Position numbers and translations under genes: made by a program. A model generated the notes under the pieces. It was not told the origin of the DNA. It was given only the letters and a program-made list of their open reading frames with translations, and did no database searches. DNA of 64,000 bases from CAWAMR01 sp963783095 (GTDB lineage: Bacteria > Planctomycetota > Planctomycetia > Gemmatales > Gemmataceae). Every line of letters begins with the position of its first letter. Positions within the stretch are counted from its first letter, which is position 1. The DNA is taken from assembly GCA_963783095.1 (NCBI GenBank), contig CAWAMR010000007.1:280414-344413 (forward strand), read 5' to 3'. Positions 35,447-45,348 of the stretch are shown piece by piece.

Positions 35447-37993
35447 TCAGTTCTTGGTTATTTCAAAGGTCGGAATTGTATTGTCTCCAACCTGAATGTG
35501 AGCCTTCAGACCGGAAGTCTTGACCGTTGCGTACTTCGGGGGGAGAAGATTCTTTCCGAACCCATCATCTCCTTTTTTGGGTTTGCTAAAGCATTGGATC
35601 GTTACCGCGTATTCTCCAACTGGAGCACCATCGTCTTTTCCATAAGTTCCAAGAACAAAGGTGCCATCCTCTTTCACGATTCCACGAGGGCGGGGTACGT
35701 CGGGATTCGCGTTGCCAACTGAATAGAGTTCGACCACGGCATCCTCCATCGAGTATCCTTGAAATATTACCTCGCCGTGGGCTGGGTAGACTCGCGCCCG
35801 CTTCGGTGCTCCGGATGAGAATAACGTGAAACAACCGAGCACAGCCACGGCGATGAATGCAGCGATGACAGGTTTTCTTCGCCGTTCAAAAAAGCTTGGT
35901 TCGTCAAATTCCTGCTGCCTCGGGGTTGGTTTTGTCGGCCTTGGAGGTACGGGTGCCAGCGTGCGAACACCGCTCGAAGGAATGCCCGGCAAAAATGTTA
36001 CGAGGCATCGGCTGCAACGAACACGCTGATCCGGTAGAATCTCACCCGCAGGAGCAATCGCTTTACAAATCGGACACATGACGAGGGCCTGTTGAGGCCG
36101 AGCTTGAGGGGGAGCATCGTGGAACTCTACCGTCGTCGAAAGCAATTCATCCGCCACTTGGTCAGCATCGTCCCGATCCGGTGAGGTTTCTTCGACGAGA
36201 TCTTCGGCATTGAGAATTACTTCTCCGATCAATCCATCAATTTGTTCTGCCGATTCCTCGGGATGCGCGACTGAAATGTTCGTCACTGTGATTTCCGAAA
36301 CGGTCTCTCCCACGTCAACAGACCCTGGGTCGGCAGGTGGCGTAACCGGCAGATCGGGGTTGGAAGGGCTGGAAGAACGACTTTCGGCTCTTTTGCCGAC
36401 CGAGCTCGCGGCATGGTTTCGGCTCGCTTCAGGCCGCTTGGGTCGACGTCCTTCGGTATAATCGGACAAAAGACCCGAACTCTGGCGTTTGGCAAGTTCA
36501 CCCAGACCGTGATTCCAGCCGGCTAAGATCCTTTTCGGATCGATCTCCAGTGCATGGTGGAAATCGTCGGCAGCGCGCCGATGGTCGCCCCGAAGATGAT
36601 AGACTATGCCGCGATTTGCGAAGGCCAGGGCATTGAGTGGTTCCAGGCTAAGAAGCTTGTCGTAGTCGGCCAGGGCTTCGTCGAAGGCTCGCCGTTGCGT
36701 GTAAGCCCTGGCTCGCTCCAAATAGGCGTGCGCGAAGTCCGAGTCGATTTGAATCGCTTCGCTCAAGTCGGAAATTGCATGACTGAAGGCGTTTGCATGG
36801 GCATGTGCAGTCCCGCGGATCAGATAGGCTGGTGCCACCTTGGAATCGAGCGTGATCGCCTTGGAGCAATCGGCGATCGCGCTGGGGTAATCTTCAATCC
36901 GATCGTGCGCAAGCGCGCGGTTGATATACGCCGCCAGGTACTCCGGGGACAAATCAATCGCTTCGGTAAACTCCTGGATGGCTCCGCGAAAATCATTTTT
37001 TGCAAGCCGGATCATGCCCCGGTGATAGAAGGCCGTAGCGTTTTTCGGATTTTTTTGGACGGCCTTGTCGAGATCCGCCAGCGCGAGGTCGTATTGCTTC
37101 TTCACTCGATACAGAATGGCCCGAGAGCAATACACGGCCGCGTTCGAGGGTTCGAGTCGAATGGCTTCGGAGTAATCGGCGATGGCGCGGTCGTGATCTC
37201 CGAGGAGCTCCGTGGCATGTCCGCGATTGGTGTAAGCCAGCGCGTTGTCGGGATGAAGGTCGAGAACTTCGCTGTAGTCGAGGATGGCCTGAGCGTAGTT
37301 GCCTTTATTTCGGTAGGCATCACCCCGGTGCAGGTGAGCCAGGACATAATTCGGGTTCAATTCGATCACCCGGCTAAAATCGGCAATTGCCTGGGCATAT
37401 TCGCCGATTTGCGAATAGGCCGTGCCGCGATTCAGGTGAGCGCGCAGGTCCGTAGGATTGAGCCGGATGGCCTCGGAAAAGTCGGCGATTGCCTGATCCT
37501 GCCTGGCCAACTCGCCATAAGCCCGGGCACGGTTCAGATACGCTGCGCTATTATCGGGATTGAGCCGGAGCGCTTCGCAACAATCGGCAACGGCCAAGTC
37601 CAGGTTGCCCATGGATCGATGGACCAGTCCTCGGCTTATGTAGTTCCTGGGCTGAGTCGGGTCGAGGCGAATTGCCGCATCGAAGTCGGCAAGTGCCTTA
37701 TCGTACTCGCACAGGAGCCGGTACGCATCGCCGCGCAAGAAGTGGATGCGCGGATGTGCTGCCGGATCGAGCCGCAAAGCGGCGGAAAACAGAGCGATGG
37801 CCTCGGGAAAATCGGCTTTGAGCGTGCAATCCAAGCCTTGTTGGACCTTTTCCGCGGCAAGATCTGCCGACTCATTGCCGAAAACGGCGTGTTCGCCAAA
37901 GCCGTCCGCTTCATCGGACCACGCGTCCGGTCGATTCGAAAGCCGTGGAAATTCTTGGGAACCATCGACCGTAGTATTCACATTCGGTTGCAT
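35447..37993 (-). CDS. Large TPR protein with zinc ribbon, membrane helix and C-terminal beta domain
   Basis: 848 aa, intact. Residues about 45-500 are some thirteen TPRs (YLNRARAYGELARQDQAIAD, FSEAIRLNPTDLRAHLNRG). A disordered Ser/Pro/Glu-rich linker follows, then a zinc ribbon MCPICKAIAPAGEILPDQRV/CSRC (MJ0042 type), a helix (VIAAFIAVAVLGCFTLF) and an outer domain (HGEVIFQGYSMEDAVVELYS to the end) like the carboxypeptidase-regulatory-like domain of planctomycete lipoproteins. It is a likely cytoplasm-to-periplasm scaffold. Confidence 0.8.
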   Translation of the reverse strand: MQPNVNTTVDGSQEFPRLSNRPDAWSDEADGFGEHAVFGNESADLAAEKVQQGLDCTLKADFPEAIALFSAALRLDPAAHPRIHFLRGDAYRLLCEYDKALADFDAAIRLDPTQPRNYISRGLVHRSMGNLDLAVADCCEALRLNPDNSAAYLNRARAYGELARQDQAIADFSEAIRLNPTDLRAHLNRGTAYSQIGEYAQAIADFSRVIELNPNYVLAHLHRGDAYRNKGNYAQAILDYSEVLDLHPDNALAYTNRGHATELLGDHDRAIADYSEAIRLEPSNAAVYCSRAILYRVKKQYDLALADLDKAVQKNPKNATAFYHRGMIRLAKNDFRGAIQEFTEAIDLSPEYLAAYINRALAHDRIEDYPSAIADCSKAITLDSKVAPAYLIRGTAHAHANAFSHAISDLSEAIQIDSDFAHAYLERARAYTQRRAFDEALADYDKLLSLEPLNALAFANRGIVYHLRGDHRRAADDFHHALEIDPKRILAGWNHGLGELAKRQSSGLLSDYTEGRRPKRPEASRNHAASSVGKRAESRSSSPSNPDLPVTPPADPGSVDVGETVSEITVTNISVAHPEESAEQIDGLIGEVILNAEDLVEETSPDRDDADQVADELLSTTVEFHDAPPQARPQQALVMCPICKAIAPAGEILPDQRVRCSRCLVTFLPGIPSSGVRTLAPVPPRPTKPTPRQQEFDEPSFFERRRKPVIAAFIAVAVLGCFTLFSSGAPKRARVYPAHGEVIFQGYSMEDAVVELYSVGNANPDVPRPRGIVKEDGTFVLGTYGKDDGAPVGEYAVTIQCFSKPKKGDDGFGKNLLPPKYATVKTSGLKAHIQVGDNTIPTFEITKN

Positions 37994-38122
37994 AGGCCGT
38001 CAACTCCGCTGGAGGTTTCCAACCATTTAAGCGATTCAAGGCTACCGCACAAAAACGCGGTAGCCTTGCAATCCTGAAGCAGGTTTAGCCCGAAGTTGCG
38101 CTCTTAACCTGCGAAAGCACTA

Positions 38123-39150
38123 GGTAGTGTTGACATTCCAGCCGTGAAACTGGAGAGGCTGGGTTTAGGTTAACAGCGTCACGAGCGCGGTGAAAGCCAC
38201 GAATCCCAGAAAATTTCGTGCCGTTTTCTCGTAGCGCGTTGCCACTCGGCGGGACTGTTTCATGATATTGATCATCCGCTCCACGATGTTGCGTTGCTTA
38301 TAGGTCTCTGTGTCGTATTCGCGTGGTTCGACGCGATTGCTGCGCGGCGGAATGACTGCTTCCGCGCCCTTCGCTTCGATCGTCGCCACGAACTCGTCGC
38401 TGTCATAGCCCTTGTCGGCGAGAACTTTCTGTGGATCGCTGCCTTCCAGCAGAGCCGGTCCTTGTTTGACATCATGATTTTGGCCCGGCGTCAGAAGAAT
38501 CTTCACAGGCTCGCCGACACCATTGCACGAAACGTGAATCTTCGTGCTGAATCCGCCGCGCGAGCGTCCCAGGCACTCGGCCTCGGCGTTGCTGCCCTTG
38601 GCACCTGCGGAATGCTGATGGGCACGAATTACCGTGGAATCCACCATCAAAACTTCGACGTCGGGATCTTTCAACAGATCCATGATTTTGGGGAACACGC
38701 CATTCTTGCACCAGCGATTGAATCTCTGAAACATGCTGTTCCACGGGCCGAACCGTTCCGGCAAATCACGCCAAGGAGCGCCGGTCTTGGCGATCCAAAA
38801 GATGGCGTTGATGAACAGGCGATTATCCTTAGCGGTCGCACCGGGATCGCCTTCCTTGCCCGGCAAGTGGTCCTTGATAATGTTCCATTGCTCATCACTG
38901 ATTTCGTGTCGTCGCACCATGGGTATCAAGCCTCGCGTGTTCGGTTCCATGATTGAAGGCAACCGTCATGGCTGCCAACCAATCGTAGGAATCCGGCGAG
39001 GCGAAATAGCTTTACCTATGCCGAAACTGCGTGGAATATTTTTCGTACAATGGGAAGCCCTTAACGATCAAGGAAGCGGCGAAATCTCGCGGCCGACGAA
39101 GCCTCCTTTCGCAGGTTCCGTAAATTGCCTGAGCGAATGTCAACACTGCC
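38123..39150. mobile_element. Complete IS5-family insertion sequence, TA target duplication
   Basis: Left end GGTAGTGTTGACATTC and right end (inverted) GGCAGTGTTGACATTC form the terminal repeats; TA flanks both (38121-38122, 39151-39152). 1028 bp, one transposase gene on the minus strand. The TA duplication points to the IS427-like branch of IS5. Confidence 0.88.
38165..38962 (-). CDS. IS5-family transposase, intact
   Basis: 265 aa; homology begins at MVRRHEISDEQWNIIKDHLP (start at 38920 possible). DDE core: VLMVDSTVIRAHQHSAGAKG, KVLADKGYDSDEFV, and RNIVERMINIMKQSRRVATR with the Glu. FWIAKTGAPWRDLPERFGPW is the IS5 N-terminal signature. The uninterrupted frame suggests an active or recently active copy. 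Confidence 0.92.
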   Translation of the reverse strand: MPSIMEPNTRGLIPMVRRHEISDEQWNIIKDHLPGKEGDPGATAKDNRLFINAIFWIAKTGAPWRDLPERFGPWNSMFQRFNRWCKNGVFPKIMDLLKDPDVEVLMVDSTVIRAHQHSAGAKGSNAEAECLGRSRGGFSTKIHVSCNGVGEPVKILLTPGQNHDVKQGPALLEGSDPQKVLADKGYDSDEFVATIEAKGAEAVIPPRSNRVEPREYDTETYKQRNIVERMINIMKQSRRVATRYEKTARNFLGFVAFTALVTLLT

Positions 39151-39215
39151 TAAAGCGGGATCTTTTGTTGGTAAGGTACGAGATCCACGCATTTCCGAAC
39201 AAGGCTTGGTAGGGC

Positions 39216-40292
39216 TTAGTAGGGTGGCACGATGTCGTTATTCGCACGCGTAACCAACGCGGCGATGACAGCGGGCGAAATGGCCGTGGTGACTTCGCGT
39301 ACAGATCCATCGGCAAGAGCAATATTGGCAAGAGCACCATGGAAGCCGTAAATTTGACCCGAACCATCCGTGTTCAGTGCAATTCCGGCGCTGGCCACGG
39401 TGATGGGATAAGTATTGTTACAATTTATTCCATTCGCCGCGTTGACCGTGTAAGGTCCTCCCGGCGTCGTGCCACCCTGGTTCGCGAAACCAATTAGCCA
39501 AATTTCACTGGCAGGACGCGACCAGCCTCCGCCATTGATCTCAGCTACTGTGAGATTATTTGTAACCAAAGCGCCATTTTGATAGAGGAACGGTTTGCCT
39601 GCCGATTCCGCCACGAGAATAGTGTTGGAAGTACCGTCGGTGATATCGGTAAGTTTGATGGGTGCGGTGTCTCCATCCGTAGCGACATTATTGTTGATAG
39701 CGCCGTAGGGGTTTGTAATGGCCGCAATGGTCGGATAGGCCGCCGAATTGGCGGCAATGAACGTGGGATGTACTCCATACACTCCCGCATAATCGGTAGG
39801 GGCCACGATGGGTGTACCACTCCAGTTTTCCGGGGTCGTAAGCGATGGATCCAGATCCAGTCGAGTCGAATTCGGAGCGGACGGGCACTGCGTGATTGGC
39901 AGTGCGATGGATGTCACCGCCAGATTGTTTCCTGATGGGTTCGTCGAAGCGGTGGAATCCCAGTTGCTGGCGGGAGAATATTGGTTGTACAGAGGTGCCT
40001 GGTCAATGAATGGCAGCACTTGTGTAAACCACCTCTCGCGAACGCTGCTGGCAGCGGCACTGGGCGGGCGATGGTTTTGAGGAAGCTGTTTGTAGGCATC
40101 GTGGTATTGATGAATTGCCAGGGCATGTTGCTTGAGGTTGTTTTTGCAACTCGCACGGTTGGCCGATTCGCGAGCCTTTTGAACTGCCGGCAACAAGAGC
40201 GCCACCAGAACCCCGATGATGGCGATCACCACCAAAAGTTCGATCAGTGTAAACGCATTTCGACGCGACAAGTGACGAATTCTCATCTTCAT
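39216..40292 (-). CDS. DUF1559 prepilin-like protein
   Basis: 358 aa, intact. Prepilin leader NAFTLIELLVVIAIIGVLVA with the G-less but typical TLIELL motif, LLPAVQKARESANRASCKNN, and a C-terminal GFHGALANIALADGSVREVT (H-X-DG box). Planctomycetes encode dozens of these pseudopilin-like proteins; the role of any single one is unknown. An AT-rich region of 265 bp upstream (40293-40557) separates it from the divergent transporter genes. Confidence 0.92.
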   Translation of the reverse strand: MKMRIRHLSRRNAFTLIELLVVIAIIGVLVALLLPAVQKARESANRASCKNNLKQHALAIHQYHDAYKQLPQNHRPPSAAASSVRERWFTQVLPFIDQAPLYNQYSPASNWDSTASTNPSGNNLAVTSIALPITQCPSAPNSTRLDLDPSLTTPENWSGTPIVAPTDYAGVYGVHPTFIAANSAAYPTIAAITNPYGAINNNVATDGDTAPIKLTDITDGTSNTILVAESAGKPFLYQNGALVTNNLTVAEINGGGWSRPASEIWLIGFANQGGTTPGGPYTVNAANGINCNNTYPITVASAGIALNTDGSGQIYGFHGALANIALADGSVREVTTAISPAVIAALVTRANNDIVPPY

Positions 40293-40557
40293 TACTCCTT
40301 AATCATCAAGGTTTTACACGTTTTGCTTTAGAAACATCACTACATAAGTAATGTTTTTGCTCCAACAATCACGACCAAGCCAGATCATGATCGACTATTA
40401 TCTTGATAAACTTAATATAGATTGTCAAGACCCATTCTTGGATTTTTAGATTACTATCATCATCAGTTTAGTCATGTTTTTTGTATTGACTTGCTGGGCC
40501 ATTGAGGGTAATGTCTTTTTTGGAAGGCTGGATTTGTGTGGAATAAAGAATCAAACA

Positions 40558-41595
40558 ATGATGAACCGAATTCTTATCGCGGTGATTGTTGCCTACATTG
40601 CCGGGTCTGGGGCGTGGATTTTCAAAAGCGGATTCATTCCATCCTCGCAGGAAGATTTGCTGAACGTATCCTACGATCCGACTCGGGAATTATGGCGCGA
40701 CCTGAATTCAGCGTTTATTCCTCGATTTGCTGAGGAGAGGGGAATTCGCCTGACCATTCGCCAGTCGCATGGTGGTTCTGGAAGCCAGGCGCGAGCGGTC
40801 ATGGACGGCCTTGATGCAGATGTGGTCACCCTCGCTCTATGGTCGGATACCGACGCAATTTGCAAACGCGGTTTGATCGATCCAGGCTGGGAAGATCGAT
40901 TTCCGAATCGTTCCTTGCCCTACTACTCAACCATCGTCTTTGTGGTCCGCAAGGGAAACCCCAAAGGCATCCGCGATTGGCCGGATCTGGTCCGACCGGG
41001 AGTTTCGATCATAACTCCCAACCCGAAGACGTCCGGCAACGGCAAACTCAGTTTCGTTGCCGCCTGGGGAGCAGTTTTGGCAGCCAACGGCCCCTGGAAA
41101 GGGGGCTCAGATGACGATGCCGGACGCTTCGTTACCCAGTTATACCGTCAAGTTCCGGTGCTCGATTCGGGTGCTCGCGGTGCAACAACAACCTTCGGTC
41201 AAAGAGGAATCGGCGACGTGCATTTGACCTGGGAAAACGAAGCCGATCTTGAAGTACGCGAATCGCGCGGTGCCCTGGAATTGGTTTATCCATCCGTCAG
41301 CATCAAAGCGGAGCCTCACGTTGCGGTGGTGGATGCGAATGTTCGTCGCAAAGGCACGCAAGAAGCAGCAGAGGCTTACCTTCGATTTCTCTACACCGAT
41401 GAGGCACAGGAAATAATCGCTCGCCATTTTTATCGACCCTACAAAGAATCGATCTGGAAAAAGCACCTCGATATGCTTCCCGATATTTCCCTGTTCCCGA
41501 TCACTTTGGTTGCCGAAAGTTGGGATGATGCCCAAAAGCGATTTTTCTCGACGGGAGGCATCTTCGACAGTATCTTCTCTGGCCCAAAGAAATGA
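40558..41595 (+). CDS. Sulfate-type ABC transporter substrate-binding protein
   Basis: 345 aa with a signal-like first helix (MMNRILIAVIVAYIAGSGAW). YDPTRELWRDLNSAFIPRFA, QSHGGSGSQARAVMDGLDAD, VVTLALWSDTDAI and PNPKTSGNGKLSFVAAWGA are the conserved CysP/Sbp motifs that bind sulfate or thiosulfate. First gene of an operon with two permeases. No lipobox. Confidence 0.88.
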   Translation: MMNRILIAVIVAYIAGSGAWIFKSGFIPSSQEDLLNVSYDPTRELWRDLNSAFIPRFAEERGIRLTIRQSHGGSGSQARAVMDGLDADVVTLALWSDTDAICKRGLIDPGWEDRFPNRSLPYYSTIVFVVRKGNPKGIRDWPDLVRPGVSIITPNPKTSGNGKLSFVAAWGAVLAANGPWKGGSDDDAGRFVTQLYRQVPVLDSGARGATTTFGQRGIGDVHLTWENEADLEVRESRGALELVYPSVSIKAEPHVAVVDANVRRKGTQEAAEAYLRFLYTDEAQEIIARHFYRPYKESIWKKHLDMLPDISLFPITLVAESWDDAQKRFFSTGGIFDSIFSGPKK

Positions 41596-41644
41596 GTTGC
41601 GAATGTTTCGCCTTCACGGATGAAAACAAGATCGGGAATTCAAG

Positions 41645-42481
41645 ATGCCGGCAGTGAATCGAAAAGTATTACCGGGATTTTCCCTGACCTTGGGCTATAC
41701 GGTCTTCTATCTCAGCGTCTTGGTCCTGATTCCCCTGGCAGCCTGTTTTTGGAAAGCATCGTCGTTGAGCGCATCGGAGTTTTGGGCCTGTGTTTGGAAC
41801 GAGCGTGCCAAGTCTGCCTACTGGCTGACGTTTAGTTCCTCACTGATCGCTGCAGTCATCAATGCTGTTATGGGGTTGATCGTGGCGTGGGCGCTGGTCC
41901 GCTATCAGTTTCCGGGCAAGCGCCTCATGGATGCCCTCGTCGATATACCGTTCGCCTTGCCAACCGCCGTAGCAGGACTAGTCTTTGCAAACCTCTTTGT
42001 AGCGAACGCCGAAGCGAACGGCTGGTACGGACGGTATCTCGTGCCTCTGGGCATCAATGTCGCCTATACCAAGTTGGGGATCATCGCAGTGCTGGTTTTT
42101 ACAGGTTTCCCGTTTGTGGTGCGCACTGTGCAGCCGGTATTGGAGAGTATCGAGGCGGAGACGGAAGAGGCGGCAGCGATTCTTGGGGCCAATCGCTGGC
42201 AAACCTTTCGTCGCGTGATTCTGCCAACTCTCGTGCCCGCAGTGCTGACCGGGTTTTCGCTGGCATTCGCCCGCGCGATTGGCGAGTACGGCTCCGTGAT
42301 CTTCATTTCGGGAAACATGCCGTTCCGAACCGAGATAGCCCCGGTTTTGATCGTCGCCCGGCTCGAGGAGTTTGCCTACGCCGAAGCAACCGCCATTGCT
42401 GTGATGTTATTGAGCTTCTCATTCGTGTTGCTGGGACTGATCAATTTGCTGGAACGGTGGAGTAAACGGCATGTCTCTTGA
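41645..42481 (+). CDS. cysT: Sulfate ABC transporter permease (CysT-like)
   Basis: 278 aa, six helices. LSVLVLIPLAACFWKASSLS start, MDALVDIPFALPTAVAGLVF, and the EAA loop EEAAAILGANRWQTFRRVIL that contacts the ATPase. Its end overlaps the CysW start by 11 bp. Confidence 0.88.
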   Translation: MPAVNRKVLPGFSLTLGYTVFYLSVLVLIPLAACFWKASSLSASEFWACVWNERAKSAYWLTFSSSLIAAVINAVMGLIVAWALVRYQFPGKRLMDALVDIPFALPTAVAGLVFANLFVANAEANGWYGRYLVPLGINVAYTKLGIIAVLVFTGFPFVVRTVQPVLESIEAETEEAAAILGANRWQTFRRVILPTLVPAVLTGFSLAFARAIGEYGSVIFISGNMPFRTEIAPVLIVARLEEFAYAEATAIAVMLLSFSFVLLGLINLLERWSKRHVS

Positions 42482-43430
42482 AACCGAGCTACTCAACAAG
42501 CCGGGATTGCCTGTGCCGATCGCCGCGACTGCACGCTCAGCGCGTTCCGATCACTGGCTTGTCCGCTGGATTATCGTGGGCTTGGCACTTGGAATTATGG
42601 GAATTCTGATCGTGTTACCTCTGGCAAACGTGTTTTATCAAGCGTTGGGGGGCGACAAGTTCAATGATGAAAAATTCACCTTGGCCGAGGGAGTGCGGAT
42701 ATACTGGAACAACCTGGCCGGGAACGCGGACACTCGCCAGGCGATTCTCTTGACCATGATGGTGGCTCCCGTCGCGGTCGCGATGAATCTGGTTTTTGGG
42801 GTCGCTGCCGCCTGGCTGATTGCACGCTACCGGTTCCGGGGAAGAGCAATCTTGACGACGTTGATTGACCTGCCGTTTTCCGTGTCCCCGGTAGTGGCAG
42901 GACTTCTCTTCGTATTGCTCTTCGGCTTGCAGGGACATCTGGGCGGTTGGTTGCGAGATCACGGCTACCGCATCATCTTCGCCCCGCCCGGGTTAGTGTT
43001 GGTAACGGCGTTTGTGACCTTTCCCTTTGTCGCGCGCGAACTGATTCCGATCCTGGAAGCCACCGGCACCGAGGAAGAACTGGCCGCGCAGAGTCTCGGT
43101 GCCAGCGGCTGGCAGATGTTCTGGCGAATCACGTTGCCCAACATCAAATGGGGTGTCCTGTATGGCGTGATCCTCTGTAATGCGCGGGCCATGGGTGAAT
43201 TTGGAGCAGTGTATGTTGTGTCCGGTCACATCACCGGTCAAACCGACACAATGCCCCTGCGCGTGGAAAAATTGTTTCAGGAGTATAACTCTCCTGCATC
43301 ATTTGCCCTGGCCTCAGTGTTGACGCTTTTGGCGCTCTTGACACTGTTGGTGAAAGTGGCGATCGAGCACAAGGCACGGCCGAAGCCGGCAAAAGAAGCT
43401 TCCGACAATCAAGCAGAAAATGACCGTTAG
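42471..43430 (+). CDS. cysW: Sulfate ABC transporter permease (CysW-like)
   Basis: 319 aa, six helices. LTTLIDLPFSVSPVVAGLLF, EEELAAQSLGASGWQMFWRI (EAA loop) and NARAMGEFGAVYVVSGHITG, then MPLRVEKLFQEYN, match CysW. No ATP-binding CysA follows, so the ATPase must be elsewhere or lost. Confidence 0.88.
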   Translation: MSLETELLNKPGLPVPIAATARSARSDHWLVRWIIVGLALGIMGILIVLPLANVFYQALGGDKFNDEKFTLAEGVRIYWNNLAGNADTRQAILLTMMVAPVAVAMNLVFGVAAAWLIARYRFRGRAILTTLIDLPFSVSPVVAGLLFVLLFGLQGHLGGWLRDHGYRIIFAPPGLVLVTAFVTFPFVARELIPILEATGTEEELAAQSLGASGWQMFWRITLPNIKWGVLYGVILCNARAMGEFGAVYVVSGHITGQTDTMPLRVEKLFQEYNSPASFALASVLTLLALLTLLVKVAIEHKARPKPAKEASDNQAENDR

Positions 43431-43434
43431 CGCC

Positions 43435-43596
43435 ATGCAAATTCGACCCTACGATAACTTGGACGAACCGGCCGTCATCGCCCTGTGGAACGAGGAACTG
43501 GGCGATGCCGCACCGCACAATTTCCCCGCTACGAATATCCGCAAGAAATTGGCGGTCGATCGCGACCTATTCTTGGTAACGGCCGAACTTCGCTCC
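43435..43596 (+). pseudogene. GNAT acetyltransferase, 5' fragment
   Basis: MQIRPYDNLDEPAVIALWNE and KKLAVDRDLFLVTAEL are the first 50-odd residues of a GNAT N-acetyltransferase; the acetyl-CoA loop (RxxGxG/A) is absent. The homology stops where the convergent LRR gene ends (stop at 43597), so the 3' part was lost at that junction. It begins 5 bp after cysW. Confidence 0.6.
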
Positions 43597-45106
43597 TCAC
43601 TTGCCGAGAATATTCTGCGCATTGCCGGCATTGAGCGTCGTAAGGGTTTTGATCGCCCTGAGCACTGCGGCATCCTTCGGTAATTTGTAATCGCACTGCA
43701 GCGTGGTCAGCTTCAGGGCATCTTTCAGCGGCCCGAAGTCGACGACTTTCGTGCCCTCGCAATGCAGTTCTACCACCGACAAGCCTGCGATTGGTTTGAG
43801 ATCCTTGATCGCTGTGTGCTGGCAGTAGAGCAGCACAATCGGCAACTTGGTCACCGGCTTCAGATCCTTCACATTGCTGTTCGCACACCAGAGGATCCGC
43901 AAAGGGCTGCCGGCAAGCGGCGCGAGATCGCTTATCGCTGAAGTGCCCTCCTTGTCTTTCATGCCGCAATACAAAGTATCCAGCGGAACTCCCTTCAAAG
44001 GCAGCAAACTCGCCACGTTCGTGTTGTAGCAGTAGAGATCCTTGAGCGGCATGCCCGCCAGAGGCTTCAAGTCCTTGATCGGGCTGTCGTGACAGTAAAT
44101 CGACTCAATTTTCATGCCCTTCAAAGGCACCAAGTCCCGCAGTTCAAGGCAGGAGTTGCACCAAAGCTTCAGCAAGGGCATCTGCTTGACAAATGTCAAA
44201 TCCTTGATTTGCGTTGCCGTCAACCCGAGATGGGTGATGCGCTTGTCCCTCACCAGGTATCCATCCTTTTCGTTGAAGCGCGTATGGTCGATCCAGAGTT
44301 CTTTCAACGGCAGGTGCCTCAGGAATGCGAACTCAATCGGCGGCGTCTCGCCGATCTGCAGATAATGGATCGGCATTTCCTTGATGACGTTGAAATCCAC
44401 TACCGCGCAGCGCGCAAGCGAGCTTTTCCAACTTCATCCCGTGCAAAGGTGCCAGGTCCGAGATGGTTTCGTCCTTGGCTCCCTTGTTCAAGGAACACCA
44501 CAACTCCTTGAGTTTCAAACCCTTGAGCGGTTTTAGATTGGTCACGCGCGTCACGCTGCACTTCAAGACTTCAAGCGAATGACAGCCCTCCAGCGGAGTC
44601 AGCGCTGCCACCTTGGTATAGTCAAACTCGAGCGTCTTCAGCGGCATGCCCTTGAGTGCCGTGATTTCGGTGAGTTCCGGATTATGATTGAAACTGGCTA
44701 TTTCGAGTTTCAAACCGGCGAGCGCAGAGATGTCGGCTAGCTTTCCCGAGTAGTACGTGGCCCCAGCGGCCTGCAATTCCCGGAGTTTCGCGAAGGCTCG
44801 AATGGGCGAGACGTCATCGACGTAGGTCGTATCGAACCCGATCCGGGCAACTTCATTGTTTTCGATTTTCTGCAGTGTGAAGTCTTTGAAAAGCGGGTTC
44901 AATTCGTGCATCTTCTCGGAAACGAGCTTGAGCTGTTCGTTAGGCCCCCGGCTGGCCATTTCCCTGACAAACTCTTCCAGATCCCATTTCTTCTTCGCAT
45001 CGACCTTCTTCTTTTTCGGATCGACCTTGCTCTGGCCGGTCATTGAGGAAGGCAGAGAGAGAATGCCGACCACAAGAAAGGAAAATGTGAACAAGCGGAA
45101 AAACAT
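43597..45106 (-). CDS. Secreted leucine-rich-repeat protein, frameshifted
   Basis: About 500 aa. Signal peptide MFFRLFTFSFLVVGILSLPS, a Lys-rich linker, then LRRs of about 22 residues (LKPLKGLKLKELWCSLNKGA; IKDLKPLAGMPLKDLYCYN) in which a Tyr/Trp-Cys pair recurs at the end of each repeat. A shift near 44410 joins the halves. This LRR type, with short (PL-G-PL--LYC) units, is common in planctomycetes and of unknown binding partner. Confidence 0.75.
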
Positions 45107-45348
45107 GGCCGAACCTCTTTGTCGTGAATTTTGGCGCTGGCTGGATCCAAATCTGAGAAGGCGGAGGGAGGATAAGAGTAAATTGGAGCCTATCCGACCC
45201 GCTCTAGATAATCAACAATAATCGTTCAAAAGAGATATACCCACTCGTTCCATTTCGGGGACGCGGGGACGGATGAAATGACGCAACTGAACAAGGGCAA
45301 CCTCATCGTTTGCCGCTCGCGACAAACGACGAGGGATCAAGAAAGAAT

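Noticed and set aside
36554..38077. 507-codon plus-strand ORF opposite the large TPR gene
   Set aside because: Repeated GxxE/VGDCA pattern is the reverse complement of TPR codons; the minus-strand gene has clear TPR and zinc-ribbon motifs.
45303..45340. CCTCATCGTTTGCC...palindrome as a further family C repeat
   Set aside because: Only about 14 bp per arm and limited match to family C; too short to assign.
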